Shown here in pieces: positions 27,228-35,319 of a stretch of 64,000 nucleotides of DNA. Source of the DNA: Marinobacterium nitratireducens (GTDB lineage Bacteria > Pseudomonadota > Gammaproteobacteria > Pseudomonadales > Balneatricaceae); assembly GCF_014645375.1 (NCBI RefSeq), contig NZ_BMLT01000002.1, positions 372,001-436,000 on the forward strand. The letters run 5' to 3'. A model generated the notes under the pieces. That model was not told the DNA's origin. It did no database searches and saw only the letters and a program-made list of their open reading frames with translations. A program made the translations under genes and the position numbers. How positions within the stretch are numbered: position 1 is the stretch's first letter; every line of letters begins with the position of its first letter.

Positions 27228-28139
27228 TCAGCCATAGCGTTTGCGACTTTGACGCAGCGCTACCCAGGTATTGGTGCCGATGGCGCCGAGGATGGCGGCG
27301 CCGCCGACCAGGGTGAATACGGACGTGGTTTCGCCGAGCGCCAGCCAGACCCACACCGGCCCCAGTACCGTTTCGATCAGCATGAACAGGCTGACCTCGG
27401 CCGACGGCATGTACTTCGGTGCGGTCCAGATCAGCAGTGTCGCCAGCGGGATCTGCACCAGGCCCATCAGTGCCAGCCAGCCGTAACTGGCGGGCGCAAG
27501 CGACAGCGGTTCGGCCAGCGGCCAGCTGATCAGGCCGGCGACGGCGCCGGACAGTGCGATCAACGGCAGGCGCGGCAGCCCCGGCAGGCGCCGCAGCAGG
27601 GTGAACATCGCGCCCATGCCGACCGCCAGCGTCAGCGCGGCCAGATCGCCCTGCCAGCTGTCGCCGCCGTCGCCGGAGCCGGCGAATACCAGCAGCACCC
27701 CGGCGAGCGACACGAGGATCGAGATCATGGTGCGGCGCTGCACCCGCTCGCCGAGAAAAATGCGCGAGAAAAGGGCGGCGAACAGCGGCGAGCTGGCGAG
27801 TATCACCACGGTGTTGGCGGCGCTGGTATGACTGATCGAAAACACGAACAGACAGGTATTGATGCCGTAGGCAACGCCGGTGGCGATGGCAATGGCCCAG
27901 AGCGCGGCGCTTTGGGGCCAGGACTGGCGGCGGCGCAGGCACAGGCTGAGCAGCAGCGTCGCCAGGCAGGTGAGCCAGCCGCGCCAGAATACGACGTTCC
28001 AGGCCGAGCTGTCGGCGAGGCGTATCAGCAGGGCATCGAAGCTCAGCACCAGCACCCCGGTTGCGGCGATCAGCATGCCGCGGGCGTGGTCGTTGTCGAA
28101 TCCGCCAGTCAGGGCTACCGGCTTCTGTGTTATCTGCAT
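27228..28139 (-). CDS. EamA-family (DMT) transporter 1
   Basis: An inner-membrane protein of 303 residues with ten predicted helices and two EamA repeats (VLVLSFDALLIRLADSSAW in the first; ALMGLVQIPLATLLIWTAP in the second). The family includes exporters of amino acids and metabolites; the substrate is unknown. The ATG at 28139 gives a normal N-terminus; AGGAG is 10 bases upstream. It is co-directional with a second EamA gene 53 bp upstream, probably the same transcript. Confidence 0.85.
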   Translation of the reverse strand: MQITQKPVALTGGFDNDHARGMLIAATGVLVLSFDALLIRLADSSAWNVVFWRGWLTCLATLLLSLCLRRRQSWPQSAALWAIAIATGVAYGINTCLFVFSISHTSAANTVVILASSPLFAALFSRIFLGERVQRRTMISILVSLAGVLLVFAGSGDGGDSWQGDLAALTLAVGMGAMFTLLRRLPGLPRLPLIALSGAVAGLISWPLAEPLSLAPASYGWLALMGLVQIPLATLLIWTAPKYMPSAEVSLFMLIETVLGPVWVWLALGETTSVFTLVGGAAILGAIGTNTWVALRQSRKRYG

Positions 28140-28192
28140 TGTTGCATTACTCCTGACAGGTCGCATGGCGGCTTGGCCGCCATGCGTCGGGC

Positions 28193-29074
28193 TCAGAGCC
28201 GCATGAGCTGCAGCCGTCCGCCCCAGAAAAAGATCGACAGGCCCGCCAGAATCACCGCGGTGCCGCCCCAGGTCGAGGCTGTGACGACTTCGCCGTTCAG
28301 CCAGCTGCCCAGCAGCAGCGCGAACACCGGCGTCACCAGCGTGACCAGCGCCACGGTGCTCGGCGGCAGCCTGCTGAGGATATGGAAGTAGCTGACGAAC
28401 CCCACCAGCGAGCCAAACACCGCCAGGTACAGAATCGCCCAGGGGGAGTGACTGTCGAAGTCCAGTTGCGGCGCCGAGCCGTCCAGCAGGGCCCACAGCA
28501 GGCCATAGGCCGGCAGGCTCAGCAGCAGCGCGCCGACCGTCTGCGACAGCGGGTGAATCGCCAGCCCCTCGCGCTTGACCAGTACGCCGCTGAGGCTGAA
28601 CAGCAAAGCGGCCAACAGAAGTAGCGTCACGCCGGGGCCGCTGCCCGGGCCCAGTGCGCTGCCGTCGAGGAAGATCCATCCCAGCCCCGCGATACCGAGC
28701 AGGCAGGCGCACCAGCGATGCGGCGCAAAGGGCGCCTCATCCAGCAGCAGCTGCGCCAGCAACGCCGAGATCATCGGCGACAGGCCGAAAATTACCGAAA
28801 TCAGCCCCGACGGGATGTACTGCACTGCGGTATAGGTCGCCGCCATGGCGCCGAAGATCCCCAGGGTGGCACAGGCGTAGGAGCGCAGCGCCGCGCGGTG
28901 CCAGGGCAGTTCCAGTCGCAGCGCTCGGACCAGCAGCCAGCCCAGCAGCGCGGCAATCGCCATGCGCAGCCAGGCGGCCATCAGCGGATGAATGGTTTCG
29001 CTGCTCCAGGCCACACCCAGCGGGGTGGTGGCCCAGATCACCAGAACGGCCAGGTAGGCGCTCTGCACGGACAT
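28193..29074 (-). CDS. EamA-family (DMT) transporter 2
   Basis: An inner-membrane protein of 293 residues with ten predicted helices; motifs such as VIWATTPLGVAWSSETIHP, AVQYIPSGLISVIFGLSP and LTLVTPVFALLLG are typical of EamA exporters. AGGGAGAA lies before the ATG at 29074. A 28-codon reading frame with Trp-Met-Trp and a terminator lie just upstream, so tryptophan-dependent attenuation is proposed (inference); the transported compound might then be tryptophan or a related amine. Confidence 0.86.
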   Translation of the reverse strand: MSVQSAYLAVLVIWATTPLGVAWSSETIHPLMAAWLRMAIAALLGWLLVRALRLELPWHRAALRSYACATLGIFGAMAATYTAVQYIPSGLISVIFGLSPMISALLAQLLLDEAPFAPHRWCACLLGIAGLGWIFLDGSALGPGSGPGVTLLLLAALLFSLSGVLVKREGLAIHPLSQTVGALLLSLPAYGLLWALLDGSAPQLDFDSHSPWAILYLAVFGSLVGFVSYFHILSRLPPSTVALVTLVTPVFALLLGSWLNGEVVTASTWGGTAVILAGLSIFFWGGRLQLMRL

Positions 29075-29140
29075 CGTCTGTTCTCCCTGTCGATGATGGA
29101 AACGTCCTGTTTCCGCTGCCGCGAGTATCGCCCGGGGCCA

Positions 29141-29175
29141 CAAACAACAAGGCCGCAGGCGGTAGCGCTGCGGCC
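29141..29175 (-). terminator. Candidate attenuator terminator upstream of EamA transporter 2
   Basis: On the minus strand GGCCGCAG (29175-29168) pairs perfectly with CTGCGGCC (29158-29151), followed by TTGTTGTTTG. It lies 28 bases after the leader-peptide stop and 67 bases before the transporter start. The leader's CTGCGGTC (29217-29210) could pair with GGCCGCAG (7 Watson-Crick pairs plus one G-U), a possible antiterminator. Confidence 0.65.
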
Positions 29176-29203
29176 TCGGAAACCCGGTAATGACTGGAAC
29201 CGG

Positions 29204-29290
29204 TTACCCGACCGCAGACGGCCACATCCAGCGGGCCACGCGGGCCAGTCGGAGAGCGGCAATGTGTCGATGCTGCGGATTCGGGATCAT
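29204..29290 (-). CDS. Candidate Trp leader peptide (28 aa)
   Basis: The frame MIPNPQHRHIAALRLARVAR continues with WMWPSAVG and a TAA stop. Two Trp codons within three positions, a few codons before the stop, and a terminator hairpin 28 bases later match the layout of amino-acid attenuators. GGAAAT stands before the ATG. No protein function is expected. The alternative is a chance frame. Confidence 0.5.
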   Translation of the reverse strand: MIPNPQHRHIAALRLARVARWMWPSAVG

Positions 29291-29483
29291 GGTGTATTTC
29301 CAGTTAGAAGATCGACATCTTGCGCCCGAGTTGACTATGCGGTCAAGCCTGGTCTGCTCTCTTTATGGTCCCGTGCACGAATTCGGTGCATCTGCTTGCC
29401 TGTGACAGGGTATGACGGCTGACCGACGCCTTCGGTCGCCGCAACGGCACCGGCGATCCCGTTCGCGACCGCTTTCTTTTTTG
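29291..29483. other. Intergenic stretch without recognised gene
   Basis: Presumably carries the promoter of the minus-strand Trp-leader/EamA unit. CATAGT (minus strand, near 29335) is a weak -10 candidate. Nothing else was recognised; 29557-29693, on the other side of the 73-bp element, likewise shows only two half-copies of its end sequence (to about 29592) and AT-rich DNA. Confidence 0.35.
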
Positions 29484-29556
29484 CCGTCATTCCCGCGCAA
29501 GCGGGGATCCAGCAGTTCCCGGCGTTTATGGATTCCCGCATTCGCGGGAATGACGG
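29484..29556 (+). mobile_element. 73-bp MITE-like element, copy 1
   Basis: CCGTCATTCCCGCG at 29484-29497 and CGCGGGAATGACGG at 29543-29556 are perfect 14-bp terminal inverted repeats. The interior (GGGGATCCAGCAGTTCCCGG, then TTTATGGATTCCC) matches the second copy at 41261-41333 in opposite orientation with the same total length. Two extra end fragments (CGGGAATGA) follow to about 29592. The ATTCCC/GGGAAT ends resemble the dRS3-type repeats known from Neisseria and other bacteria. Confidence 0.75.
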
Positions 29557-29693
29557 TGCCTCGGGAATGATGGTGCCGCGGGAATGACGGTCCCTCTAAG
29601 GTGATTTAATTTCGAATGCTGACAAGCAGGCCGCTAACTAAGACTTAACTTTCCCACTAATCCGCGAAGAACCTTTCTTTTCCTGGTGATGCT

Positions 29694-30518
29694 TCAGATG
29701 GCGACGGGCCAGATCGGCGTTGGCCGCAACGGATCGTCATCGGGGTCGTTGCAGCCGCTTTGGCGCTCCAGATAGTCTAGGATTACGCCGGGTATGTCGT
29801 TGTTGAGCGAGCCCAGGCCGCGGTTGCCGAACAACCGGTTGAATTCGAGCACGAAGGGGTAGCCGTCGACCATGGCGATGTCGAAGCCGGCGTGGTTGAT
29901 ATCCAGCGCCGTTGCCAGGCGATGCACCAGTGCCACGGCGGCCTCCGGCAGCGGGCTGTGGTCGATCCGGCCGCCACGGGACAGGTTGTTGTGAAAACCC
30001 TGGTCGGACTGTCGTCGCCAGAAGCCGCCGATGACCCGGTCGCCGATCCAGATGATGCGCAGATCGCGGTCGATCGGCAGCCACTCCTGGACGTAGAGAC
30101 TGGGGGTGAGCTTCAGGTAACGCTGCCAGTCATCCTGACTTTCGATCAGGAATACCCCCTCGCCCATGGAACTCTTGGGGATCTTGGCGACGAAGGGCAG
30201 CGCCATCTGTTGCCACAGTCGCTCAGCCGAGGTCGGATCATTGGGCGCGGTCAGCGTCCAGGGCACGTGCTCCGGCGCCACGGCCATGAAGGCGCGGGTC
30301 ATCTCGATCTTGTTGTGGCCGATCAGGTAGCTGGCGAGGCTGGGAAAAATGCGTCGTTTCAGTCCGAACACCAGAGGGTTGATCTGCCAGTACTCGGGGA
30401 ACAGCACCCAGTCGGCCTCGCGCAGGTCGGCCAGGTGGGTGAAGAACAGCTCTGGCTTGATATAGTGGGTTTCAGGCAGGCGCAGGGTGCGGAAAGCGTC
30501 GAAAGACACCAGTTTCAT
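29694..30518 (-). CDS. RimK-like ATP-grasp protein
   Basis: A 274-residue cytosolic protein with ATP-grasp features: LPFVAKIPKSSMGEGVFLI (ATP-binding lysines and glycine loop), LYVQEWLPIDRDLRIIWIG, NNLSRGGRIDH and the metal-binding end FDIAMVDGYPFVLEFNRLFG. Members ligate amino acids or peptides to carboxylates (RimK, glutathione synthetase-like). The substrate is unknown. The N-terminal part (VSFDAFRTLRLP, LREADWVLFPEYWQ) is typical of pre-ATP-grasp domains. It stands alone, divergent from the efflux operon. Confidence 0.8.
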   Translation of the reverse strand: MKLVSFDAFRTLRLPETHYIKPELFFTHLADLREADWVLFPEYWQINPLVFGLKRRIFPSLASYLIGHNKIEMTRAFMAVAPEHVPWTLTAPNDPTSAERLWQQMALPFVAKIPKSSMGEGVFLIESQDDWQRYLKLTPSLYVQEWLPIDRDLRIIWIGDRVIGGFWRRQSDQGFHNNLSRGGRIDHSPLPEAAVALVHRLATALDINHAGFDIAMVDGYPFVLEFNRLFGNRGLGSLNNDIPGVILDYLERQSGCNDPDDDPLRPTPIWPVAI

Positions 30519-30588
30519 TCAGGGTCATGCTCAAGGCCTAAGGTGGGCGGATTTTATACAGCTTCGCGGTTGTGGGGAATAGATTTCG

Positions 30589-31599
30589 ATGCGCCGAAAC
30601 GGCAGGGATCGACAGGTGATGATGGCGAAAGGGGCAAGGCGATTCAGGTATGTGCCGGGGCTGTGGATAACCCTGTTGATGGCGGGTTGTCTGGGGACGG
30701 CGGACGACAGCCTCAACGGCGAACTGGCGTGGGACCGCGTCGAGCTGACCGCCGAGCGCGATGAGCCGATTCTGGAAATCCACGCCCGGGAAGGTACCCG
30801 GGTCGATGCCGGCGCACTGCTGCTGACGCAGGACGGCAGGCGCGTCGCGGCGCAGCTGGCCGAGGCCGGAGCTGTGCACCGCGAGGCCCGGGCCCGCCTC
30901 GCGGAACTCGAGCGTGGTCCGCGCAACGAGCGCATCGAGGCCGCGCAGGCCCGTTTGGCCGGCGCCGAGGCCGAAGCCGCCAACGCTGCGCGGGAGCTGG
31001 CCCGGCTGCAGTCGCTGCAAAGCCGTAAACTTGCCAGCGCCGAGGCTTTGGATCTTGCCCGGACCCGTCTGGCGGCCACTGAGGCCGCGCGTCAGGTGGC
31101 GCGGGCCGAGCTCGACGAGCTGCTGCGCGGGGCTACGGCCGAAGAGCTGGCGCAGGCGCGGGCGCGGGCGGACCAGGCCCGCAACCGCATGGTACAGCTG
31201 CGGCTGACACTGGACCGTCTCAGCGTTCGGGCACCCGCAGGCGGGCTCATCGACGATCTGCCGTTCGAGGTCGGCGAACGGCCGCCGGCCGGCAAGGTGG
31301 TGGCGGTGCTGCTCACCGGCGATGCGCCCTATGCCCGGGTGTATGTGCCGGAGCCGATGCGGGCGTCGCTGGCGGCCGGGGACGACGCCCGGGTGCGTGT
31401 CGACGGTCTGGAGACGGTCTACGACGGCCGTATCAGGCGCATCAGCTCGGATCCGAGTTTTACGCCGTTCGAGTCGCTGACCGAACGGGACCGCTCGAGG
31501 CTCAGCTACCTCGCCGAAATCGAGCTCGAAGGCGAGGGTCTGGCGCGCCTGCCGGGCGGGTTGCCGGTGCGCGTGAGCTTCCCGGGGTTGGCGCCTTGA
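30589..31599 (+). CDS. HlyD-family efflux adaptor, predicted lipoprotein
   Basis: A periplasmic adaptor of 336 residues (from 30589). An N-terminal hydrophobic stretch ends in LLMAGC, a lipobox, so it is probably an inner-membrane-anchored lipoprotein. It has a split lipoyl/barrel-sandwich domain (EGTRVDAGALLLTQDG and LSVRAPAGGLIDDLP), a long Ala/Arg/Glu coiled-coil hairpin between them, and a beta-barrel domain. The start could instead be the ATG at 30619 or 30622. It overlaps the ABC ATPase gene by 4 bases, so the set forms one efflux operon, like YbhG with YbhFSR. Confidence 0.87.
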   Translation: MRRNGRDRQVMMAKGARRFRYVPGLWITLLMAGCLGTADDSLNGELAWDRVELTAERDEPILEIHAREGTRVDAGALLLTQDGRRVAAQLAEAGAVHREARARLAELERGPRNERIEAAQARLAGAEAEAANAARELARLQSLQSRKLASAEALDLARTRLAATEAARQVARAELDELLRGATAEELAQARARADQARNRMVQLRLTLDRLSVRAPAGGLIDDLPFEVGERPPAGKVVAVLLTGDAPYARVYVPEPMRASLAAGDDARVRVDGLETVYDGRIRRISSDPSFTPFESLTERDRSRLSYLAEIELEGEGLARLPGGLPVRVSFPGLAP

Positions 31600-32543
31600 G
31601 CGCCGACAGCGTGATCGAGGCGCGGGGGCTGACCCGTCGTTTCGGTGATCTGGTTGCAGTCGACCGGCTCGACCTCGAGGTTCCGCGCGGGCAGGTGTAC
31701 GGCTTTCTCGGGCCCAATGGCTCCGGCAAGTCGACCACCATCCGGCTGCTGTGCGGGCTGCTGCTGCCGAGCGAGGGCAGCGCCCGGGTGCTGGGGCACG
31801 AGGTGCCGGCCGAGGCCGAGCAGCTAAAGCGAAGGATCGGCTACATGACGCAGCGTTTCTCGCTTTATGGTGATATGCGCGTCAGCGAGAACCTGCGTTT
31901 CATCGCCCGTATCTACGGGCTGTCGGGTGGCCGGCTGCGTCGACGGCTGGACGAGTCGATGCGGCAGTACCGGCTCGATGGGCTGAGCCGGCAGTTCGCC
32001 CGCGATCTCAGCGGCGGCCAGCGTCAGCGCCTGGCGCTGGCGGCGGCGACGCTGCACGAGCCGGAACTGCTGCTGCTGGACGAGCCGACCAGCGCGGTCG
32101 ATCCCCAGACGCGTCGGGATTTCTGGGATGCCCTGTTCGCGCTGGTGGAGGGGGGCACCACTATCCTGGTCTCGACTCACTACATGGACGAGGCCGAGCG
32201 CTGTCACCGGCTGGCGATTCTGGACCAGGGCGTGCTGGTGGCGGACGGAGCCCCCGACGAACTGATGTCCGGCATTGACTGCCGCGTGGTGGCGGTGGAG
32301 TCTTCGAAGCCGCGCCGGGTGATGCAGGAGCTGTCACAGGATGAGTGGATACTCAGCGTCACTCAGCTGGGCAATCGCCAGCGTGTGCTGGTGAGCCGTG
32401 ACGTGGACGGCCCGGTCGATCGCGTCAGGTCGACGCTCGAACGGGCCGGTCTCGACAGCGTCTGTCGCGAGGTCGAGCCGAGCCTCGAGGACGTCTTCGT
32501 GGTTGTCACCCGTCACAGCGCCGCTGGCCGGGGGGAAGGCTGA
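31596..32543 (+). CDS. ABC transporter ATP-binding protein (ABC-2 type)
   Basis: A 315-residue ATPase with Walker A GPNGSGKST, signature LSGGQRQR, Walker B LLLLDEPTSAVD and switch STHYMDEAE. The C-terminal tail (about 220-315) is typical of exporters such as the YbhF/CcmA group. A TTG at 31596 overlapping the upstream TGA is the likely start; GTG at 31611 is the alternative. It overlaps the permease gene by one base. Confidence 0.92.
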   Translation: MSADSVIEARGLTRRFGDLVAVDRLDLEVPRGQVYGFLGPNGSGKSTTIRLLCGLLLPSEGSARVLGHEVPAEAEQLKRRIGYMTQRFSLYGDMRVSENLRFIARIYGLSGGRLRRRLDESMRQYRLDGLSRQFARDLSGGQRQRLALAAATLHEPELLLLDEPTSAVDPQTRRDFWDALFALVEGGTTILVSTHYMDEAERCHRLAILDQGVLVADGAPDELMSGIDCRVVAVESSKPRRVMQELSQDEWILSVTQLGNRQRVLVSRDVDGPVDRVRSTLERAGLDSVCREVEPSLEDVFVVVTRHSAAGRGEG

Positions 32544-33643
32544 TGGCTGCGCTGCAGCGGCTGCTGGCGATTCTGTACAAGGAAGTGCTCTACCTCGGGC
32601 GCGACCGCCTGACCTTCGGCATGATCTTCGGCATCCCGGTGATGCAGATCATCCTGTTCGGCTACGCCATCAACACCGACGTGCGCGAGCTGCGCGCCGC
32701 AGTGGCGGATCAGGCCGGTACCGCGCTGTCGCGGCAGTTGCTGGCGGAGCTCGAGGCCTCGCAGGTGCTGCGCATCGACTCCCGCGCGGCATCCGGTGAC
32801 GAGCTGCAGCTTATGCTCGATACCGGGCAGATCCACGTCGGCGTGCTGATCCCGCCGGACTTCGGCCGCCGCCTGCAGCAGGGCGAGCGGCCGGCGGTGC
32901 AGCTGCTGGTCGACGGCAGCGATCCGATTATCCTGTCCACCGCCCGCACCCTGACGTCGATGCCGTTCGAGTTCGATACACGGGCGCGTCAGGAGCGTGC
33001 GCCGCCGCTGTTCGAGGTGCGCAATTTCTACAACCCGGAGCGGCGCTCGTCGGTGTTCGTGGTACCGGGGCTGATCGGCGTCATTCTGACCATGACGATG
33101 GTGATGTTCACCGCGGTGGCGGTGGTGCGCGAGCGCGAGGGCGGCAATCTCGAGCTGCTGATCAACACCCCGGTCAGCTCGCTGGAGCTGATGATCGGCA
33201 AGATCCTGCCTTACGTGCTGATCGGCCTGATCCAGGTCTCGCTGATCACGGGCCTGGGCGCGCTGCTGTTCCATGTCCCGGTCAATGGCTCCCTCGGCAA
33301 CGTCTATCTGGCGTCGCTGCTGTTTATCGCCTCGAACCTGGGACTGGGGCTGATGATCTCGACGCTGGTCGGCACCCAGTTTCAGGCCATCCAGCTGACC
33401 TTCTTCTTTTTCCTGCCATCGATCCTGTTGTCCGGCTTCATGTTCCCGTTCGATGGCATGCCGCTTGCTGCACGCTGGATTGCCGAAGGTTTGCCGCTGA
33501 CGCACTTCGTGCGGCTTATCCGCGGCATCATGCTGCGTGGCGCCGACCTGGTGGAGCTCTGGCCCGAAGTACTGGCGTTACTGGGATTTTTCGTGCTGAC
33601 CATGGGGGCGGCGGTGCTGCGCTTTCACAAACGGCTAGACTGA
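32543..33643 (+). CDS. ABC-2 type permease
   Basis: A 366-residue membrane protein: helix near residues 20-45, a large periplasmic domain (about 50-175), and five helices in the C-terminal half (FVVPGLIGVILTMTMVMFTA, GLIQVSLITGLGALLF, FFFFLPSILLSGFMFPF). It matches the YbhR/YbhS/YhhJ group, which exports drugs or other small molecules together with an HlyD adaptor and TolC. Only one permease gene is present, so it would homodimerise. A hairpin (CCCCGGCC/GGCCGGGG at 33701-33721) lies 57 bases downstream. Confidence 0.92.
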   Translation: MAALQRLLAILYKEVLYLGRDRLTFGMIFGIPVMQIILFGYAINTDVRELRAAVADQAGTALSRQLLAELEASQVLRIDSRAASGDELQLMLDTGQIHVGVLIPPDFGRRLQQGERPAVQLLVDGSDPIILSTARTLTSMPFEFDTRARQERAPPLFEVRNFYNPERRSSVFVVPGLIGVILTMTMVMFTAVAVVREREGGNLELLINTPVSSLELMIGKILPYVLIGLIQVSLITGLGALLFHVPVNGSLGNVYLASLLFIASNLGLGLMISTLVGTQFQAIQLTFFFFLPSILLSGFMFPFDGMPLAARWIAEGLPLTHFVRLIRGIMLRGADLVELWPEVLALLGFFVLTMGAAVLRFHKRLD

Positions 33644-33700
33644 ACGGATCAGCGGTCGCTCCCAGGGAGCGTGCCAGACCCGATCGAATGCAGGTATTGA

Positions 33701-33721
33701 CCCCGGCCCCGCTGGCCGGGG
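33701..33721 (+). terminator. GC-rich hairpin after the efflux operon
   Basis: CCCCGGCC at 33701-33708 and GGCCGGGG at 33714-33721 form a perfect 8-bp stem. No T-run follows; it ends only 17 bases before the next start codon, so it could also affect translation of the downstream gene. Confidence 0.4.
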
Positions 33722-33738
33722 AATGAGACGGAGGCAGT

Positions 33739-35283
33739 ATGAGTCTTGAAGACCTCAAGCTTGGCCTGCGGAATATCGCCGACAGCGACTATCCGCAGAT
33801 CAAGAAGCTGATGGACCTGGTCTATCCCGATATCGGCGGCGCCTGGCCGGAATCCACCATCCGCCAGCTGGTGGAGGAGTTTCCGGAAGGGCAGATCTGC
33901 GTTGTCGACGGCGACGATGTGGTCGGTATCGCGCTGACGGCGCTGGTCAGTTACCAGAAATTCAGCAACCCCCACACCTATGACGACCTGATCGGCCGCG
34001 AGGAGGAGATTCACGTCGATCCGGAGGGCGATGCGCTGTACGGGCTCGATGTGCTGATTCATCCCGACTATCGTGGTTACCGGCTCGGACGGCGCCTCTA
34101 CGACGCCCGCAAGGAGCTGTGCCGGCAGTTCAATCTCAAGGGAATTCTCGCCGGCGGACGCATTCCCAACTTCCACCAGTACAGTGACGAGATGTCGGCG
34201 CGGGAATATATCGGCAAGGTGTCGCGCAAGGAAATCTACGATCCCATTCTCAGCTTTCAGCTCTCCAACAGCTTCACCGTCAAGCGACTGTTGCGGCGCT
34301 ATTTGCCGGAGGACGAAAAATCCGCGGGCTACGCCACCCTGCTGGAGTGGGACAATATCCTCTACGAGCCCGAGGAGCGCCCGATCAGCACCCGCAAGAC
34401 GCAGATCCGCGTCGGCGTGGTGCAGTGGCAGATGAGGACCATCCGCTCGGTGGAGGACATCCTGCAGCAGGTCGAGTACTTCGTCGACACCGTGTCGGAA
34501 TACGAGAGCGACTTCGTGCTGTTTCCCGAGTTCTTCAACGGTGCTCTGATGGGGCTGACGAACCAGGCGCAGCGTACCGAGGCGATCCGCTACCTGGCCG
34601 GTTACACCGAGCAGTTCCGCGAATCGATGCTGCAGATGGCGGTGAGCTACAACATCAACATCATCACCGGCTCCATGCCGCTGCTGGAGAACGAGCGGCT
34701 CTACAATGTCGCCTATCTGTGCCACCGCGACGGCACCTGCGAGGAGCAGCGCAAGCTGCATATCACCCCGCACGAGCGCAACGACTGGGTTATCGAGGGG
34801 GGCGAGGGGCTCAAGGTGTTCGACACCGATGCCGGCAAGATCGGCATCCTGATCTGCTACGATGTCGAGTTTCCGGAACTGGCGCGGTTGCTGGCCGATG
34901 GCGGCATGGAGGTATTGTTCGTGCCGTTCTGGACCGACACCAAGAACAGCTACCTGCGGGTGCGTCACTGCGCCCAGGCGCGGGCGATCGAGAACGAGTG
35001 CTACGTCTGCATCGCCGGCAGCGTCGGCAATTTGCCGAGTGTCGATAACCTCGACGTCCAGTACGCGCAGTCGGCGGTGTTCTCGCCGTCGGATTTCATG
35101 TTCCCGCACGATGCGGTGCTGAACGAAACCACGCCAAACACCGAGATGATCATGTTCTCCGACCTGGACCTCGACAAGCTCAAGGTGGTGCGGGCCGAGG
35201 GGTCGGTCACCAACCTGCGCGATCGCCGGCACGACCTCTATCAGCTGAGCATACGCGGCGAACTGGAAACCACACAGAGCTGA
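33739..35283 (+). CDS. GNAT acetyltransferase fused to carbon-nitrogen hydrolase
   Basis: A 514-residue two-domain protein. Residues about 1-190 are a GNAT domain with the acetyl-CoA loop RGYRLGRR at 112-119. Residues about 220-510 are a nitrilase-superfamily hydrolase with the catalytic triad Glu264 (LFPEFF), Lys339 (EEQRKLHITPHE) and Cys373 (LICYDVEFPE). Such fusions occur widely in bacteria, but their substrate is not established as far as I know; the pairing suggests amide or amine metabolism, possibly deamidation plus N-acetylation of one substrate. GACGGAGG precedes the ATG. It is transcribed alone. Confidence 0.92.
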   Translation: MSLEDLKLGLRNIADSDYPQIKKLMDLVYPDIGGAWPESTIRQLVEEFPEGQICVVDGDDVVGIALTALVSYQKFSNPHTYDDLIGREEEIHVDPEGDALYGLDVLIHPDYRGYRLGRRLYDARKELCRQFNLKGILAGGRIPNFHQYSDEMSAREYIGKVSRKEIYDPILSFQLSNSFTVKRLLRRYLPEDEKSAGYATLLEWDNILYEPEERPISTRKTQIRVGVVQWQMRTIRSVEDILQQVEYFVDTVSEYESDFVLFPEFFNGALMGLTNQAQRTEAIRYLAGYTEQFRESMLQMAVSYNINIITGSMPLLENERLYNVAYLCHRDGTCEEQRKLHITPHERNDWVIEGGEGLKVFDTDAGKIGILICYDVEFPELARLLADGGMEVLFVPFWTDTKNSYLRVRHCAQARAIENECYVCIAGSVGNLPSVDNLDVQYAQSAVFSPSDFMFPHDAVLNETTPNTEMIMFSDLDLDKLKVVRAEGSVTNLRDRRHDLYQLSIRGELETTQS

Positions 35284-35319
35284 GGCGGGCGCTGCGTTTG
35301 GTCGCGGCCAAGCGCCGCG

